A stretch of DNA of 64,000 nt from Sandarakinorhabdus sp. GTDB lineage: Bacteria; Pseudomonadota; Alphaproteobacteria; Sphingomonadales; Sphingomonadaceae. The position numbers and the translations under genes were made by a program. Of the stretch, positions 50,393 to 59,194 are shown in pieces. The stretch is from positions 248,001 to 312,000 of the forward strand of contig JAIMKW010000002.1 of NCBI GenBank assembly GCA_020692215.1, read 5' to 3'. A model generated the notes under the pieces. That model did not search any database. It was not told the origin of the DNA and saw nothing but the letters and a program-made list of their open reading frames with translations. Each line of letters starts with the position of its first letter. Within the stretch, counting starts at the first letter, position 1.

Positions 50393-52573
50393 TTATCGCA
50401 GAAGTTGCAGAACCCCCTGCTGGCTCTGGTTGGCCTGTGCCAGCATTGCCTGCGCCGCCTGGCTCAGAATTTGGCCGCGAGCGAGATTTGTCGTCTCGGC
50501 TGCAAAGTCCGCATCCTGGATCCGCGAGCGCGAGGCCACCGTGTTGGTGTTCGTGCTGGTCAGGTTGTTGATGGTGGCTTCCAGCCGGTTCTGGACAGCG
50601 CCCAACTCGGCCCGGTTGATCGAAATCGAGCTCAATGCCTCGTCGATCGATGAAAGGGCTGCAGTCGCACCATCCTGGGTGGAGATGTCGATGTCCTTGA
50701 CCTTGAGGCCGCCAAGGTCCGCTCCGTAGCGGTTTTCCTCGAAGCCGAGGCTGGTGAAGTTGGAGCCGGCGCCGAAGCCCTGGCTTCCTGCCCGAACATC
50801 GATGGCAGAAGCGCTTTCCAGACGCACCGTCGAATAGGCCGTTTGCACGGCATCCGCCGCGATGCTGGCAGGGTTCACGACACCCGTTGCCGTATAAGCC
50901 GTTCCGGTTCCGGCAATGGTTGCGCCGGCAAGCCCGAAGTTTGCAGCTGTGCCGTCGGCCGTGTTGAACCACACAGAAATGTTGCGGCCATCTGCAGCGG
51001 TCAGTGAAAGGCCACCACGCCCGTTATCGGATGCAACGACACCGGTGGAGCCGGAGAAGTTGTTGATGGCGGTCGAAACCTTTTCGCGAACCTGCTGCTG
51101 GCTGTCCGAGGCCGCGGTTGTCACCGCGATGGCCACACCGTTGACATAGAGATCAGTATCGAGTGCTGCAGCAGTCGTCGTCGTCGCGTCGATTGTCAGG
51201 GCATTGGCCGCGGCTGTCACGCCGGTCAACGCACTGCTTTCATTGATGGCGGCAGCTACCGCAATTGCCGAAGCCGATTTGACACTGGACGCAGCTGTCG
51301 TGTCGGAGATCGTATCGTCGGAAGACTTGGATGCCCGCACGGAAACCCCGTTCAGGACAAGATCCCCAGTGTTGAGCGACAAGGCAGTTGCGGCACTGGT
51401 GGCCACTGCGCGTGCATCCGAAGAAACCGACGACACACCGCGATCAAACGATCCTGCGGCAAGGCCGGATCGGGACAGACGGCCAGCCCCGACTGAATCG
51501 ATCACAATCGGTCCGCCCGAGGTGGAAACAAGCGAGAAGGTTCCGCTCTGGGCGCCCTCCTTCAGGCCAGTGGAGGCGGCGGTGACAGTGGTGAGGCCGA
51601 CTTCGATGTTGCGACCATCGGCCGCTTCCAGCCGGATACCGAGGTTGCTGTCCCCGGTATCGATGGCGCGAACCCCTGTCTGGCCTGTCATCAGATTGAT
51701 GGCATCAACCACAGCTGTGCGCGATGCAGCCGCGTTGGTCGTGGTGGTGATGGAGCCAGACGTGACGCCGTTGATTGTTACCGTGCCGGTGAGGGCGGCC
51801 GCCGTCATCGATGTGCCGGTCATGGTCGTGGTGCCAACGACAGCGCGAACACCCGTCTGTGCGCTTTCGCGGTTTACAGCGGCGGCCTTGGCGATAGCTG
51901 AGGACTCCTTGCCCATTGCCGACAAGGCATCGTCGGCAGCCCGCGAGCTGCCGATCGCGACACCATTGATCCGCAGGTCATTGGCCTGCAGCGACTGGTT
52001 TGTGGTAAGGTTTGCAATGGAGGTTTCAAAGGCGCCTGTAGAGGTCAGGCCGGGAACGCTTCCGGTGCCGAGATCGCCGGCGCGGGCAGAACCGATGGAC
52101 AGCTGGACCGTCTGACCAGCGCGCGAACCGGTCTGGAGAGAGAGCTTGTTCGACGAGCCATCGAGCAGACGAATACCGTTGAAGCTGGTGCGGTTGGCGA
52201 CATTGTCGATCTCGCTGACCAGCTGCGTCACTTCGGCCTGCAGGGCGTTGCGGTCCTCACCGGAAATCGTGCCGTTGGCAGCCTGGACAGACAGTTCGCG
52301 CATCCGTTGCAGCATGTTCGTCACTTCGCCCATCGCCGTTTCAGCGGTCTGCGCGAGCGAAATGCCGTCACCGGCGTTGCGGATTGCAACCGAAAGCCCA
52401 CGCACATCCGCTGTCATGCGCTGCGCAATGGCAAGGCCTGCCGCATCGTCCTTGGCGCTGTTGATGCGCAGACCGGTGGAAAGGCGTTCCATCGCCTTGT
52501 CCAGCCCCATCTGGGCAGTCCTGCTTCCGCTCTGGGCCTTCATGGCCGAAAGATTGGTGTTGATGATGGTCAT
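50393..52573 (-). CDS. fliC: Flagellin FliC, long form
   Basis: The filament protein, 726 residues. The conserved D0/D1 N-terminus ([31 protein letters not shown]) and C-terminus ([42 protein letters not shown]) are typical. Between them lie about 450 residues with two similar blocks, roughly 199-328 and 403-536. Each carries an INGV/LNGV strand and a later ADGRNI segment, as in Flagellin_IN repeats. No cysteines. A sigma-28-type promoter precedes it and an intrinsic terminator follows. Secreted through FlhA without a signal peptide. Confidence 0.96.
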   Translation of the reverse strand: MTIINTNLSAMKAQSGSRTAQMGLDKAMERLSTGLRINSAKDDAAGLAIAQRMTADVRGLSVAIRNAGDGISLAQTAETAMGEVTNMLQRMRELSVQAANGTISGEDRNALQAEVTQLVSEIDNVANRTSFNGIRLLDGSSNKLSLQTGSRAGQTVQLSIGSARAGDLGTGSVPGLTSTGAFETSIANLTTNQSLQANDLRINGVAIGSSRAADDALSAMGKESSAIAKAAAVNRESAQTGVRAVVGTTTMTGTSMTAAALTGTVTINGVTSGSITTTTNAAASRTAVVDAINLMTGQTGVRAIDTGDSNLGIRLEAADGRNIEVGLTTVTAASTGLKEGAQSGTFSLVSTSGGPIVIDSVGAGRLSRSGLAAGSFDRGVSSVSSDARAVATSAATALSLNTGDLVLNGVSVRASKSSDDTISDTTAASSVKSASAIAVAAAINESSALTGVTAAANALTIDATTTTAAALDTDLYVNGVAIAVTTAASDSQQQVREKVSTAINNFSGSTGVVASDNGRGGLSLTAADGRNISVWFNTADGTAANFGLAGATIAGTGTAYTATGVVNPASIAADAVQTAYSTVRLESASAIDVRAGSQGFGAGSNFTSLGFEENRYGADLGGLKVKDIDISTQDGATAALSSIDEALSSISINRAELGAVQNRLEATINNLTSTNTNTVASRSRIQDADFAAETTNLARGQILSQAAQAMLAQANQSQQGVLQLLR

Positions 52574-52642
52574 CGCGTCTCTTCCTCACTATGGATCGGG
52601 CTCTGCCCGGAAGAAGCCCCAGACATGAAGCCTCGAGCCGAC

Positions 52643-52669
52643 ATCACGGCACTTGCAGGGTCCGGTTAA
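52643..52669 (-). promoter_or_regulatory. Sigma-28-type promoter of fliC
   Basis: On the minus strand TTAA (52669-52666), 15 bases, then GCCGTGAT (52650-52643). Spacing is that of the FliA consensus TAAA-N15-GCCGATAA, with six of eight -10 bases matching. It lies about 70 bases before the flagellin start and overlaps the start region of the divergent pseudouridine synthase gene. The same form recurs before flgM and motA. Confidence 0.72.
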
Positions 52670-52683
52670 GCGTGGACAAGGAA

Positions 52684-53355
52684 ATGACCGCGAACCCCAT
52701 TCCCAAATGCCCGCAGATCCTGCTTGAAGGACGCCATTGGTTTGTTATCGACAAGCCAGCGGGTCTGGCCGTGCATCCCGGGCCACGAACGCCGGAGAGC
52801 CTGGAAGACCTTCTCCCGCTCTACGCACCCGGGCGACCTGAGCCGCAGGCGGTGCACAGGCTTGATCGCGATACGTCGGGATGCCTGTTGGTTGCGCGGC
52901 GTTCATCGGCGTTGCGGGCGCTGGCCGGGGCTTTTGCCGCAGGCTTGGTCCGCAAGCTCTACTGGGCGATCGTGGTGAACCCGCCGGCTGATGATTCGGG
53001 TCTCGTGTCCGCACCGCTTCTAAAGCGCTCCACCGCCAAAGCGGGGTGGCGCATGCACGTGGACGAGAGCGGGAAGCCGGCACGGACACACTGGGAGGTG
53101 CTGGGTCGAAAGGATGACAAGGCGCTTGTGGCGTTCAGGCCGGAAACCGGCCGCACACATCAGATCCGCGTGCATGCCACTTTGCTTGGCCCCCGATCGG
53201 CAATTGTCGGTGATCCTGTCTATGGTCAGCCCGATGCGGGCGGGATGATGCTGCACGCGCGGTTGCTTGGCTTTACCGACCCCGAAACCGGAACGGCCCA
53301 AACGGCCGAGGCGCCATGCCCCGACCGTTTCAAGCACTCCGGTTTTGTCGGCTGA
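52684..53355 (+). CDS. RluA family pseudouridine synthase
   Basis: Isomerises uridine in rRNA or tRNA. About 223 residues from the ATG at 52684; a GTG at 52672 is an alternative. VIDKPAGLAVHPGP, then the catalytic Asp in AVHRLDRDTSGCLLVA and GRTHQIRVH are the RluA signatures. No S4 domain is present. It is an unrelated housekeeping gene set inside the flagellar cluster, between fliC and flgM; its target is unknown. Confidence 0.92.
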   Translation: MTANPIPKCPQILLEGRHWFVIDKPAGLAVHPGPRTPESLEDLLPLYAPGRPEPQAVHRLDRDTSGCLLVARRSSALRALAGAFAAGLVRKLYWAIVVNPPADDSGLVSAPLLKRSTAKAGWRMHVDESGKPARTHWEVLGRKDDKALVAFRPETGRTHQIRVHATLLGPRSAIVGDPVYGQPDAGGMMLHARLLGFTDPETGTAQTAEAPCPDRFKHSGFVG

Positions 53356-53388
53356 GCTGATGGACGACGGAATTCCGCAGTCGAGGCC

Positions 53389-53679
53389 TCAGCGCAGCTT
53401 GGGCGCACCGCGTTCCTGAACGATCATTGCATCCGCAATCCGCTCCGGATCAACCCGAAAGGTGCCCGACGCGATCCTGGCCTTCACATCGGCCACGCGG
53501 GCGGAATCGACAGGGCTCTTTGAAGCCATGTCGCGCACCAGGCCCGAAGCTTCCCTGGACAGTTCGGCTTGCGGCAGGTTTGCGACCGTTGGCCTTGGCA
53601 ATCTGGGGCTTCGCGAACCCTCGACTGCGCCTGGGGTGGGCAAATGCGTTGGCTTGTTGCCGTGGATTCCATCAACCAT
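53389..53679 (-). CDS. flgM: Anti-sigma-28 factor FlgM
   Basis: A 96-residue protein with the FlgM C-terminal signature: SPVDSARVADVKARIASGTFRVDPERIADAM (quoted in short as VKARIASGTF). The N-terminal half is disordered-looking, rich in Pro, Ser, Arg. It should bind FliA until it is exported through the finished hook. I chose the ATG at 53679 behind GGGACGAG; an ATG at 53697 is possible. A sigma-28-type promoter lies upstream, so FlgM is itself a late gene, with read-through from flgA likely. Confidence 0.85.
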   Translation of the reverse strand: MVDGIHGNKPTHLPTPGAVEGSRSPRLPRPTVANLPQAELSREASGLVRDMASKSPVDSARVADVKARIASGTFRVDPERIADAMIVQERGAPKLR

Positions 53680-53739
53680 GTCTCGTCCCGGTTCCATTCC
53701 TGTAGATGTCCAATGCCCGGCATATCGCTGGCTTGCCTG

Positions 53740-53766
53740 TTAACGGACATGCCTGCCCATTCTTAA
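53740..53766 (-). promoter_or_regulatory. Sigma-28-type promoter of flgM
   Basis: On the minus strand TTAA (53766-53763), 15 bases, then TCCGTTAA (53747-53740), a good match to the FliA -10. About 60 bases upstream of the flgM start and just after the flgA stop, so it gives flgM its own late promoter. Confidence 0.7.
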
Positions 53767-53801
53767 ACAGTTTCTGGAACAATTTTTCAGTAAACGTCCC
53801 G

Positions 53802-54281
53802 TCAGGGGCTTTCAACAAAGGCGGCGGCATTGGCGGACAGCATGATGGCGCCATCCGCGTCGATGTCTACAGTCATCCTTCGGCCAGACCGCTGGTTTCG
53901 CACCACGATCCGCTCTCCGGCCCGACCGTCCCGTTCGGCGATGCCGTCCACAAGCACCCTGAACCCCTTGCCACCGGCTATCACCTGAAGCGGCTCGCCG
54001 CGCCTGACGATGATCGGGGCGCGCGCTGAGGCAAGCGCCTTGCCAGCCGCCACAGGGATCACAAGCCCCCACCCGGTCGCATTGCACCGCGCAATCAGCG
54101 ACGATCGTGCATCGCTTCGCCAGGCAAATGTGAGTCCGTCCGGGCAATCGGGAACAGAAAGCCTTGAATCCAGCGACACCGGCTGCCCTGAAAAGGCCTC
54201 CGCCTGCTGCTTCAGGGGGCCAGCGCCAGCGGCTGCTTCAAAAGCGGAACACAGCAGGATGATCGACAGCAGGGTTCGCAT
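53802..54281 (-). CDS. flgA: P-ring assembly chaperone FlgA
   Basis: Helps FlgI form the periplasmic P ring. The 159 residues start with a signal peptide (MRTLLSIILLCSAFEAAAGA) and then a SAF domain with VIPVAAGKALA, PIIVRRGEPLQVIAGG, and the C-terminal GERIVVRNQRSGRRMTVDI. The N-terminal domain of the long FlgA is shortened. Its own sigma-54 promoter lies 49 bases upstream. Divergent from the flgB operon. Confidence 0.9.
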   Translation of the reverse strand: MRTLLSIILLCSAFEAAAGAGPLKQQAEAFSGQPVSLDSRLSVPDCPDGLTFAWRSDARSSLIARCNATGWGLVIPVAAGKALASARAPIIVRRGEPLQVIAGGKGFRVLVDGIAERDGRAGERIVVRNQRSGRRMTVDIDADGAIMLSANAAAFVESP

Positions 54282-54329
54282 TTTTGCTCCTCAAGATCCG
54301 GGCTGCGCAGCGTCACTTCCTCAGGCCAT

Positions 54330-54344
54330 GCAAGGCGAGTGCCA
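54330..54344 (-). promoter_or_regulatory. Sigma-54 promoter of flgA
   Basis: On the minus strand TGGCACTCGCCTTGC, an exact fit to TGGCAC-N5-TTGC with the GG and GC doublets 10 bases apart. The start of transcription would be near 54317, with flgA at 54281. It faces away from the flgB sigma-54 site. Confidence 0.88.
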
Positions 54345-54384
54345 TCCGGAATTCGGTCTGCGTGTTTCCGCAATTGAGCCATTT

Positions 54385-54402
54385 CCGGCACATTCCTGCC
54401 GG
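54385..54402. promoter_or_regulatory. Palindrome between divergent sigma-54 promoters (candidate enhancer)
   Basis: CCGGCA-N6-TGCCGG is a perfect inverted repeat, 41 bases from the flgA site and 76 from the flgB site. This is where an NtrC-family flagellar activator would bind to serve both promoters. A second repeat, GGCGG-N7-CCGCC, lies at about 54441-54457. Which activator binds is not visible in the window. Confidence 0.5.
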
Positions 54403-54477
54403 CTTCCGACGCCATGACCGGACCGTTTGTGCCGCTTTGGGCGGCGTGAAACCGCCATGCCCCTTTGCACCTTTGCT

Positions 54478-54493
54478 TGGCACGGAGCTTGCT
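54478..54493 (+). promoter_or_regulatory. Sigma-54 promoter of the flgB operon
   Basis: TGGCACGGAGCTTGCT matches the consensus TGGCAC-N5-TTGCT exactly. Transcription would start near 54504, 31 bases before flgB. It should drive the long flgBCDEFGHIJKL message, possibly into motA. Confidence 0.9.
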
Positions 54494-54534
54494 GCGTGGC
54501 CGATACGCCCAGGCCGGGCGCCAGAAAGTACAGT

Positions 54535-54918
54535 ATGGACAGGCTCGATCGCTTTTTCGGCGTGCATGGAAGCGCCCTCACCCTCCGCAGCGAACGGATG
54601 GGGCTCCTTGCGTCAAACATCGCGAATGCTGCAACGCCTGGATACAAGGCGCGCGATCTCGATTTCCATGCGCTGATCGCCGATCGGCAGGGGCCTACCC
54701 TTTCGACGACGAACAGCCGTCATTTCGCTGCACCCGCCAGCGAGGAAAACCCCCGCATCCGCTATCGCTTGCCGGTGCAGCCTTCGCTGGATGGCAACAC
54801 CGTGGAGCTTGCGACCGAGCAGCTTCAGTTTTCCGAAACCGCCCTGCGCTACCGGTCGAGCCTGTCGTTGCTTGGCGGCCGGATATCGTCGCTGACATCT
54901 GCACTGAAGGGCGAATAG
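54535..54918 (+). CDS. flgB: Flagellar rod protein FlgB
   Basis: Proximal rod subunit, 127 residues. The N-terminal rod motif SNIANAATPGYKARDLDF and a C-terminal helix are typical. The start at 54535 gives the family N-terminus MDRLDRFF and lies behind the sigma-54 promoter; an earlier open stretch overlaps that promoter and was excluded. First gene of the flg operon, one base before flgC. Confidence 0.94.
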   Translation: MDRLDRFFGVHGSALTLRSERMGLLASNIANAATPGYKARDLDFHALIADRQGPTLSTTNSRHFAAPASEENPRIRYRLPVQPSLDGNTVELATEQLQFSETALRYRSSLSLLGGRISSLTSALKGE

Positions 54919-54919
54919 C

Positions 54920-55321
54920 ATGACCATGAGCCTCTTCGACATTGCAGGCCGTGCCATGAGCGCACAGCTTGTTCGCCTGAACAGTTCGGCTTCCAATCTT
55001 GCCAATGCCGGTGCCGTCGCAGGCAGCCAGGAGGCTGCCTTCAAACCCCTGAAGCCTGTATTCCAGACCGTGTACGAGAGACAGAGCGGCCGGGCGACCG
55101 TTGGCGTTGTCGGCGTCGTCCAGGCAAATGCCACGCCGCAGCGCCGGCATGAACCGGGCCATCCGCTGGCCGACGCGCAGGGCTATGTTCATGTCGCGGC
55201 GGTGGATGCCAATGCCGAGCTCGTCGAGATTGTCGAAACATCACGCCAATACCGGAACAATATCGAAGTTCTGGAAACGGCAAAATCCCTTACCCTCGAG
55301 ACCCTGAGGCTTGGCCGATGA
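54920..55321 (+). CDS. flgC: Flagellar rod protein FlgC
   Basis: Rod subunit of 133 residues with the rod motif SNLANAGAVAGSQEAAFKP and the C-terminal ANAELVEIVETSRQYRNNIEVLETAK helix, cut here to ETSRQYRNNIEVLE. It starts one base after the flgB stop and overlaps flgD by four bases. Confidence 0.94.
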   Translation: MTMSLFDIAGRAMSAQLVRLNSSASNLANAGAVAGSQEAAFKPLKPVFQTVYERQSGRATVGVVGVVQANATPQRRHEPGHPLADAQGYVHVAAVDANAELVEIVETSRQYRNNIEVLETAKSLTLETLRLGR

Positions 55322-55755
55322 TCACAGACACCTCCCTTCTTGATCCAGCAGCGCTGGGGCTCCGTGCGGCCGACCCACAGGCCAATCGGGTTTCCGCCAC
55401 GTCGCGCGGAACTGAATCGCTGGGGCAGCAGGATTTCCTGACCCTGCTGGTCACCCAGCTGCGCAATCAGGATCCACTCAACCCGCTCGACAATGAGGCC
55501 TTCGTGGCCCAGCTCGCGCAATTCTCGACCGTTTCCGGCATCACCGAGATGAACAGTTCGCTGAAGACCCTGACTGCCGCCGCCACCGGCGACGCCCGTT
55601 CGGCGGCACCACAGTGGATCGGGCGAACCATAAGCCTTGAAACAGGCGAAGCGTCGGTTGTTCGAACAGTCAGCTTTGCCACCGACGGCAGCCTTGTTCT
55701 CAATCTCGAATCCGGGAGCAGCATCCCCCTGACCTCCGTCACCAGCGTTGCCTGA
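55318..55755 (+). CDS. flgD: Flagellar hook cap FlgD, short form
   Basis: Caps the growing hook and is lost when the filament starts. The N-terminal FlgD core is clear (QQDFLTLLVTQLRNQDPLNPLDNEAFVAQLAQFSTVSG, e.g. RNQDPLNPLDNEAFVAQLAQ). Only 145 residues are present, well below the usual 220-240, so most of the C-terminal Ig/Tudor region is missing. Both ends are tightly packed, so truncation by frameshift is unlikely. Confidence 0.92.
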   Translation: MITDTSLLDPAALGLRAADPQANRVSATSRGTESLGQQDFLTLLVTQLRNQDPLNPLDNEAFVAQLAQFSTVSGITEMNSSLKTLTAAATGDARSAAPQWIGRTISLETGEASVVRTVSFATDGSLVLNLESGSSIPLTSVTSVA

Positions 55756-55767
55756 AAGGATAGCCAG

Positions 55768-57003
55768 ATGACCTTCTTTATCGCGCTCACCGGCCTGAAT
55801 GCCGCCCAGACCGAACTGTCCGCCCTGTCGAACAACATCGCCAATGTCGGGACATCGGGCTTCAAGAAATCCCGCGTTGAATTCGGAGACATTGTCAGCA
55901 GATCTGCCACTCAGGCATCCAACCGGGTCAACGGGGCCGGTGTCGCGGTGGCTGCAGTCAAGCAGCAGTTTGCCCAAGGCGGCTATCAGACCAGCAGCAA
56001 CGCGCTGGACCTTTCGATCGGTGGCTCGGGCTTCTTTCTGGTGAAGGGCGGCGGAGACAGGGCCGACAGTCTCGCGCTCAGCCGCAATGGCGCCTTTTCC
56101 GTCGACGCTAACCGGTGGGTGATCGACAATGAAGGACGGCGCCTGCAGGTGCTGCCGACCACATCGGATGGATCCCCCACCGCTGTGGGCGCAAGCGCGC
56201 TGCAGGCCCTGCGCCTTCCGCTGACATCTGGTGAACCGCGCGCCACAACGGCCGTGCGCTTCATCGCCAACCTGCCCTCTGCCGCGGCAGCGCCAATCGC
56301 AGCCTTCAATCGCGACAACCCGGCCAGCTACAACGGTGCCACCTCGACAACCGTCTATGATGCAAACGGCAACGCCAGCACGGCAACGGTCTATTACCGG
56401 CGGCTTGAAAGTCCGCCGGGCGACACCAACAAAATTTGGGAGCTTCGGACCTTTGTCGGCGACGCCGAAATAAGCCCCCTGCCCGGCCCCGGACCGCAGC
56501 AGCTGACGTTCGACGTCGATGGCATCCTGACAGACCCGGCCGGCCCGGTTCCATTCTCTGGCGGCTTTTCCATCAGTCATGCCGACAGCGTCACCGATCC
56601 GCAGCCCTTCGCAGTCACCTTCTCCGAGCAGGATGGCTATTCGCCCGGGCGGCTGGAGGGCGTTGGCGTCGATCTCGCAGGCGTCGTTCGGGCCAGCTTC
56701 TCCAACGGCGAAACATTGTCCATCGGCAAGCTCGCACTTGCCAATGTCGCCAATGTCCAGGGCCTGAAGCAGAACGGCAATGTCAGCTGGACCTTGTCGC
56801 CCTCCTCGGGCCCCCTGATCGTGGGCGAAGCGGCACAGGATGGCTATGGAACCATTTCGTCAGGCTCGCTCGAACGATCCAATGTCGATCTGACAGAGGA
56901 ATTGGTGGGACTCATTTCGGCGCAGCGAAATTTTCAGGCGAACGCCCGTGCGATCGATACCGCGTCGAGCCTTCTCCAGACCATCATCCAGCTGCGCAAC
57001 TGA
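55768..57003 (+). CDS. flgE: Flagellar hook protein FlgE
   Basis: Hook subunit, 411 residues. The N-terminal SNNIANVGTSGFKKSRVEFGD and C-terminal LVGLISAQRNFQANARAIDT belong to the flagellar basal-body rod/hook family, and the middle holds the hook-specific domain beginning near GGSGFFLV. It overlaps flgF by one base (TGATG). Confidence 0.94.
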   Translation: MTFFIALTGLNAAQTELSALSNNIANVGTSGFKKSRVEFGDIVSRSATQASNRVNGAGVAVAAVKQQFAQGGYQTSSNALDLSIGGSGFFLVKGGGDRADSLALSRNGAFSVDANRWVIDNEGRRLQVLPTTSDGSPTAVGASALQALRLPLTSGEPRATTAVRFIANLPSAAAAPIAAFNRDNPASYNGATSTTVYDANGNASTATVYYRRLESPPGDTNKIWELRTFVGDAEISPLPGPGPQQLTFDVDGILTDPAGPVPFSGGFSISHADSVTDPQPFAVTFSEQDGYSPGRLEGVGVDLAGVVRASFSNGETLSIGKLALANVANVQGLKQNGNVSWTLSPSSGPLIVGEAAQDGYGTISSGSLERSNVDLTEELVGLISAQRNFQANARAIDTASSLLQTIIQLRN

Positions 57004-57737
57004 TGGACCGCCTCGTTTACACGGCGCTCAGCGGCCTTCAGCGCACGCAGGAAGCCCAGGCGGTGACCGCGCACAATCTCGCCAATGCCAGCACGCCGGG
57101 GTTCCGGCGGGAAATGACCGCGCTTTCGGCAGGATGGATCACGCAAGCAGGCGCGGCGCTCACTTCGCGCGTGCAATCCGGCGGGGAATCCCCACACGAT
57201 CTGCTTCGCGCTGGCCGCATCGAGACAACCGGAAATCCGCTCGATATCGCCATGGATGGGGGCGCCTGGCTTTCCGTCTCCGACAGCCAGGGCGGCGATG
57301 CCCTGACACGACGTGGAGACCTGCGGCTGGATGGTGAAGGCCGGCTTATGACAGGAGACGGGCGGCCTGTGCTGGGCGAGGATGGCCCCATCCAGCTGGC
57401 AACCGGCTTTTCATCCGTGCGCATCGGGCGGGACGGCAGCGTCGAAATGCGTGCCACCAGCGATGCTCCCTTTGTATCCGTCGGCCGGCTTCGTCTTGTC
57501 TCTCCAGATCCTGCCACATTGGAGCGTGGCGCAGACGGCCTGTTCCGCAGCGACGGCACAGGTCCCGACCCACTGGCGACCGTCACGACGGGAGTCATTG
57601 AACAATCCAATGTCGATCCGACAGCTTCACTGGTGGAACTGGTCGAGCAATCGCGGGCGTTCGAACTGCAAACCAAGCTGCTGACCGCCGCAAGGGAAAT
57701 GGACGAGGGCACAGCCGCCCTGATGCGCATCAACTAG
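57003..57737 (+). CDS. flgF: Flagellar rod protein FlgF
   Basis: Proximal rod protein of 244 residues. The rod motif HNLANASTPGFRREMTA, the TTGNPLDIAMDGGAW segment and the C-terminal SLVELVEQSRAFELQTKLL are present. The ATG shares a base with the flgE stop. Smaller than FlgG, its neighbour, in family order. Confidence 0.94.
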   Translation: MDRLVYTALSGLQRTQEAQAVTAHNLANASTPGFRREMTALSAGWITQAGAALTSRVQSGGESPHDLLRAGRIETTGNPLDIAMDGGAWLSVSDSQGGDALTRRGDLRLDGEGRLMTGDGRPVLGEDGPIQLATGFSSVRIGRDGSVEMRATSDAPFVSVGRLRLVSPDPATLERGADGLFRSDGTGPDPLATVTTGVIEQSNVDPTASLVELVEQSRAFELQTKLLTAAREMDEGTAALMRIN

Positions 57738-57753
57738 GGAAAAGGTCAGAACC

Positions 57754-58539
57754 ATGCCCAACGCCATGCATATCGCCCGATCCGGGCTCGAAGCGCTGGA
57801 CGCCAAGTTGCGGACGATCTCCAACAACCTCGCCAACGCCAATACCGTCGGTTTCAAGCGGGATCGGGCGGCCTTCGAGACGCTTCTGTACCAGACGGTC
57901 CGGCCAGCCGGCGCTCCGGCTGGTGCCGATGCGCGCTTCGGCATGGGTCTCTCGACAGGGGCCGGTGTGCGGCTGGCCGGCAATGAACGTGTTCACAGCC
58001 AGGGTGGCTTCACGATCACGGACAATGCGCTGGACCTGGGGATCGACGGCGAGGGACTTTTTGAAGTCACCCTCCCCGATGGACGCGCCGCCTACACACG
58101 GGCGGGCGCTTTTACACGGGATTCCGAGGGGCGTGTCGTCACAGCGCAGGGCCATCCCCTTTCGCCCGGAATCGATGTTCCCGAAAATGCGACCGGGATC
58201 ACGGTTGGTGCGGATGGCACGGTATCGGCCATGCTTCCCGGTGAAACAGCGCCGAGCGATATCGGGCGCCTGACGCTGGTGGGGTTCATCAATCCGGCGG
58301 GTCTGGAGCCTTATGGCGAAAACCTGTTCCTCGAGTCTGCCGCATCCGGTGCGCCGCAGCAGGGCAACCCGGCTGAAAATGGCCTCGGCCGCATTCGGCA
58401 GGGCGCACTTGAAGGCTCGAACGTCTCAGCCGTTCAGGAACTTGTAGACATGATCGAAACGCAACGCGCCTACGAAATCAACTCGAAGGTCATCTCTGCT
58501 GCCGATGAAATGATGCGCTATGTCAACCAAAGCGTATAA
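57754..58539 (+). CDS. flgG: Flagellar distal rod protein FlgG
   Basis: Distal rod, 261 residues. ISNNLANANTVGFKRDRAAFE at the N-terminus (cut: NNLANANTVGFKRDR), the QGGFTITDNALDLGIDGEGLF core, and the C-terminal VQELVDMIETQRAYEINSKV identify FlgG. Its end overlaps the flgH start by 20 bases. Confidence 0.95.
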   Translation: MPNAMHIARSGLEALDAKLRTISNNLANANTVGFKRDRAAFETLLYQTVRPAGAPAGADARFGMGLSTGAGVRLAGNERVHSQGGFTITDNALDLGIDGEGLFEVTLPDGRAAYTRAGAFTRDSEGRVVTAQGHPLSPGIDVPENATGITVGADGTVSAMLPGETAPSDIGRLTLVGFINPAGLEPYGENLFLESAASGAPQQGNPAENGLGRIRQGALEGSNVSAVQELVDMIETQRAYEINSKVISAADEMMRYVNQSV

Positions 58540-59194
58540 TGTTCTGTTATTGCTGGCTCCAGCACTGGCTGGGTGCATTGGCGGCAACCCTCTGAACGAC
58601 CGCGTAGCGGCCATCCCGCCCGCCATCGCACCTGCCCCGCCCGCCCAGGTGGCAACCGGCAGCATTTATCTGTCGGGCAATGGCGGGCGACGGATGCTGC
58701 TGGCAGAGGATCGAAAGGCGCGCGACGTGGGCGATATCCTCACGGTTCTTCTGGTCGAGCGCCTGCAGGCCGAGAAATCAACAGAACAGGAAACAAACCG
58801 GTCCAGCAGCCGTTCCCTTACCCTTCCCGATACGCTGCCGTTCAACGTGATCCCGAACGAACTTTTTGCAGGCGGCTCCAACTCCAGCTTTGCAGGGGAT
58901 GGATCCACCCGGCAGACCAACCGGCTTTCAGGCGAGATCACTGTTACTGTCACGCGCGTTCTTCCAAATGGCGCGCTGATGATCGCCGGGGACCGCCGGA
59001 TGACGCTGACGCGCGGCGAAGAGCAGGCACAGCTGACAGGAATTGTGCGATCAGAGGATATCGGGCCCGACAACCGCATTCTTTCAACGCGCGTTGCCGA
59101 CGCACGGCTACGCTATTCCGGGACAGGTGAAGTCGCAGTGCAGGCCCGCCAGGGTTGGCTCAGCCGCTTCTTCGACAAGGTCACGCCGTTCTGA
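58520..59194 (+). CDS. flgH: Flagellar L-ring lipoprotein FlgH
   Basis: Outer-membrane L ring. The N-terminus is a lipoprotein signal with lipobox LAGC (Cys19). GSIYLSGNGGRRMLLAEDRKARDVGDIL and the LSGEITVTVTRVLPNGALMI core match FlgH. 224 residues. The ATG overlaps the flgG end and the stop shares a base with flgI. Confidence 0.95.
   Translation: MSTKAYNVLLLLAPALAGCIGGNPLNDRVAAIPPAIAPAPPAQVATGSIYLSGNGGRRMLLAEDRKARDVGDILTVLLVERLQAEKSTEQETNRSSSRSLTLPDTLPFNVIPNELFAGGSNSSFAGDGSTRQTNRLSGEITVTVTRVLPNGALMIAGDRRMTLTRGEEQAQLTGIVRSEDIGPDNRILSTRVADARLRYSGTGEVAVQARQGWLSRFFDKVTPF

Noticed and set aside
50250..50972. Minus-strand open frame overlapping the flagellin 3' end and its terminator
   Set aside because: It is out of frame with flagellin, runs through the intrinsic terminator and has no motif.
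51204..52115. Open frame of about 300 codons opposite the flagellin
   Set aside because: Low-complexity Ala/Val/Thr/Pro protein that mirrors the repetitive flagellin sequence; no ribosome site or family features.
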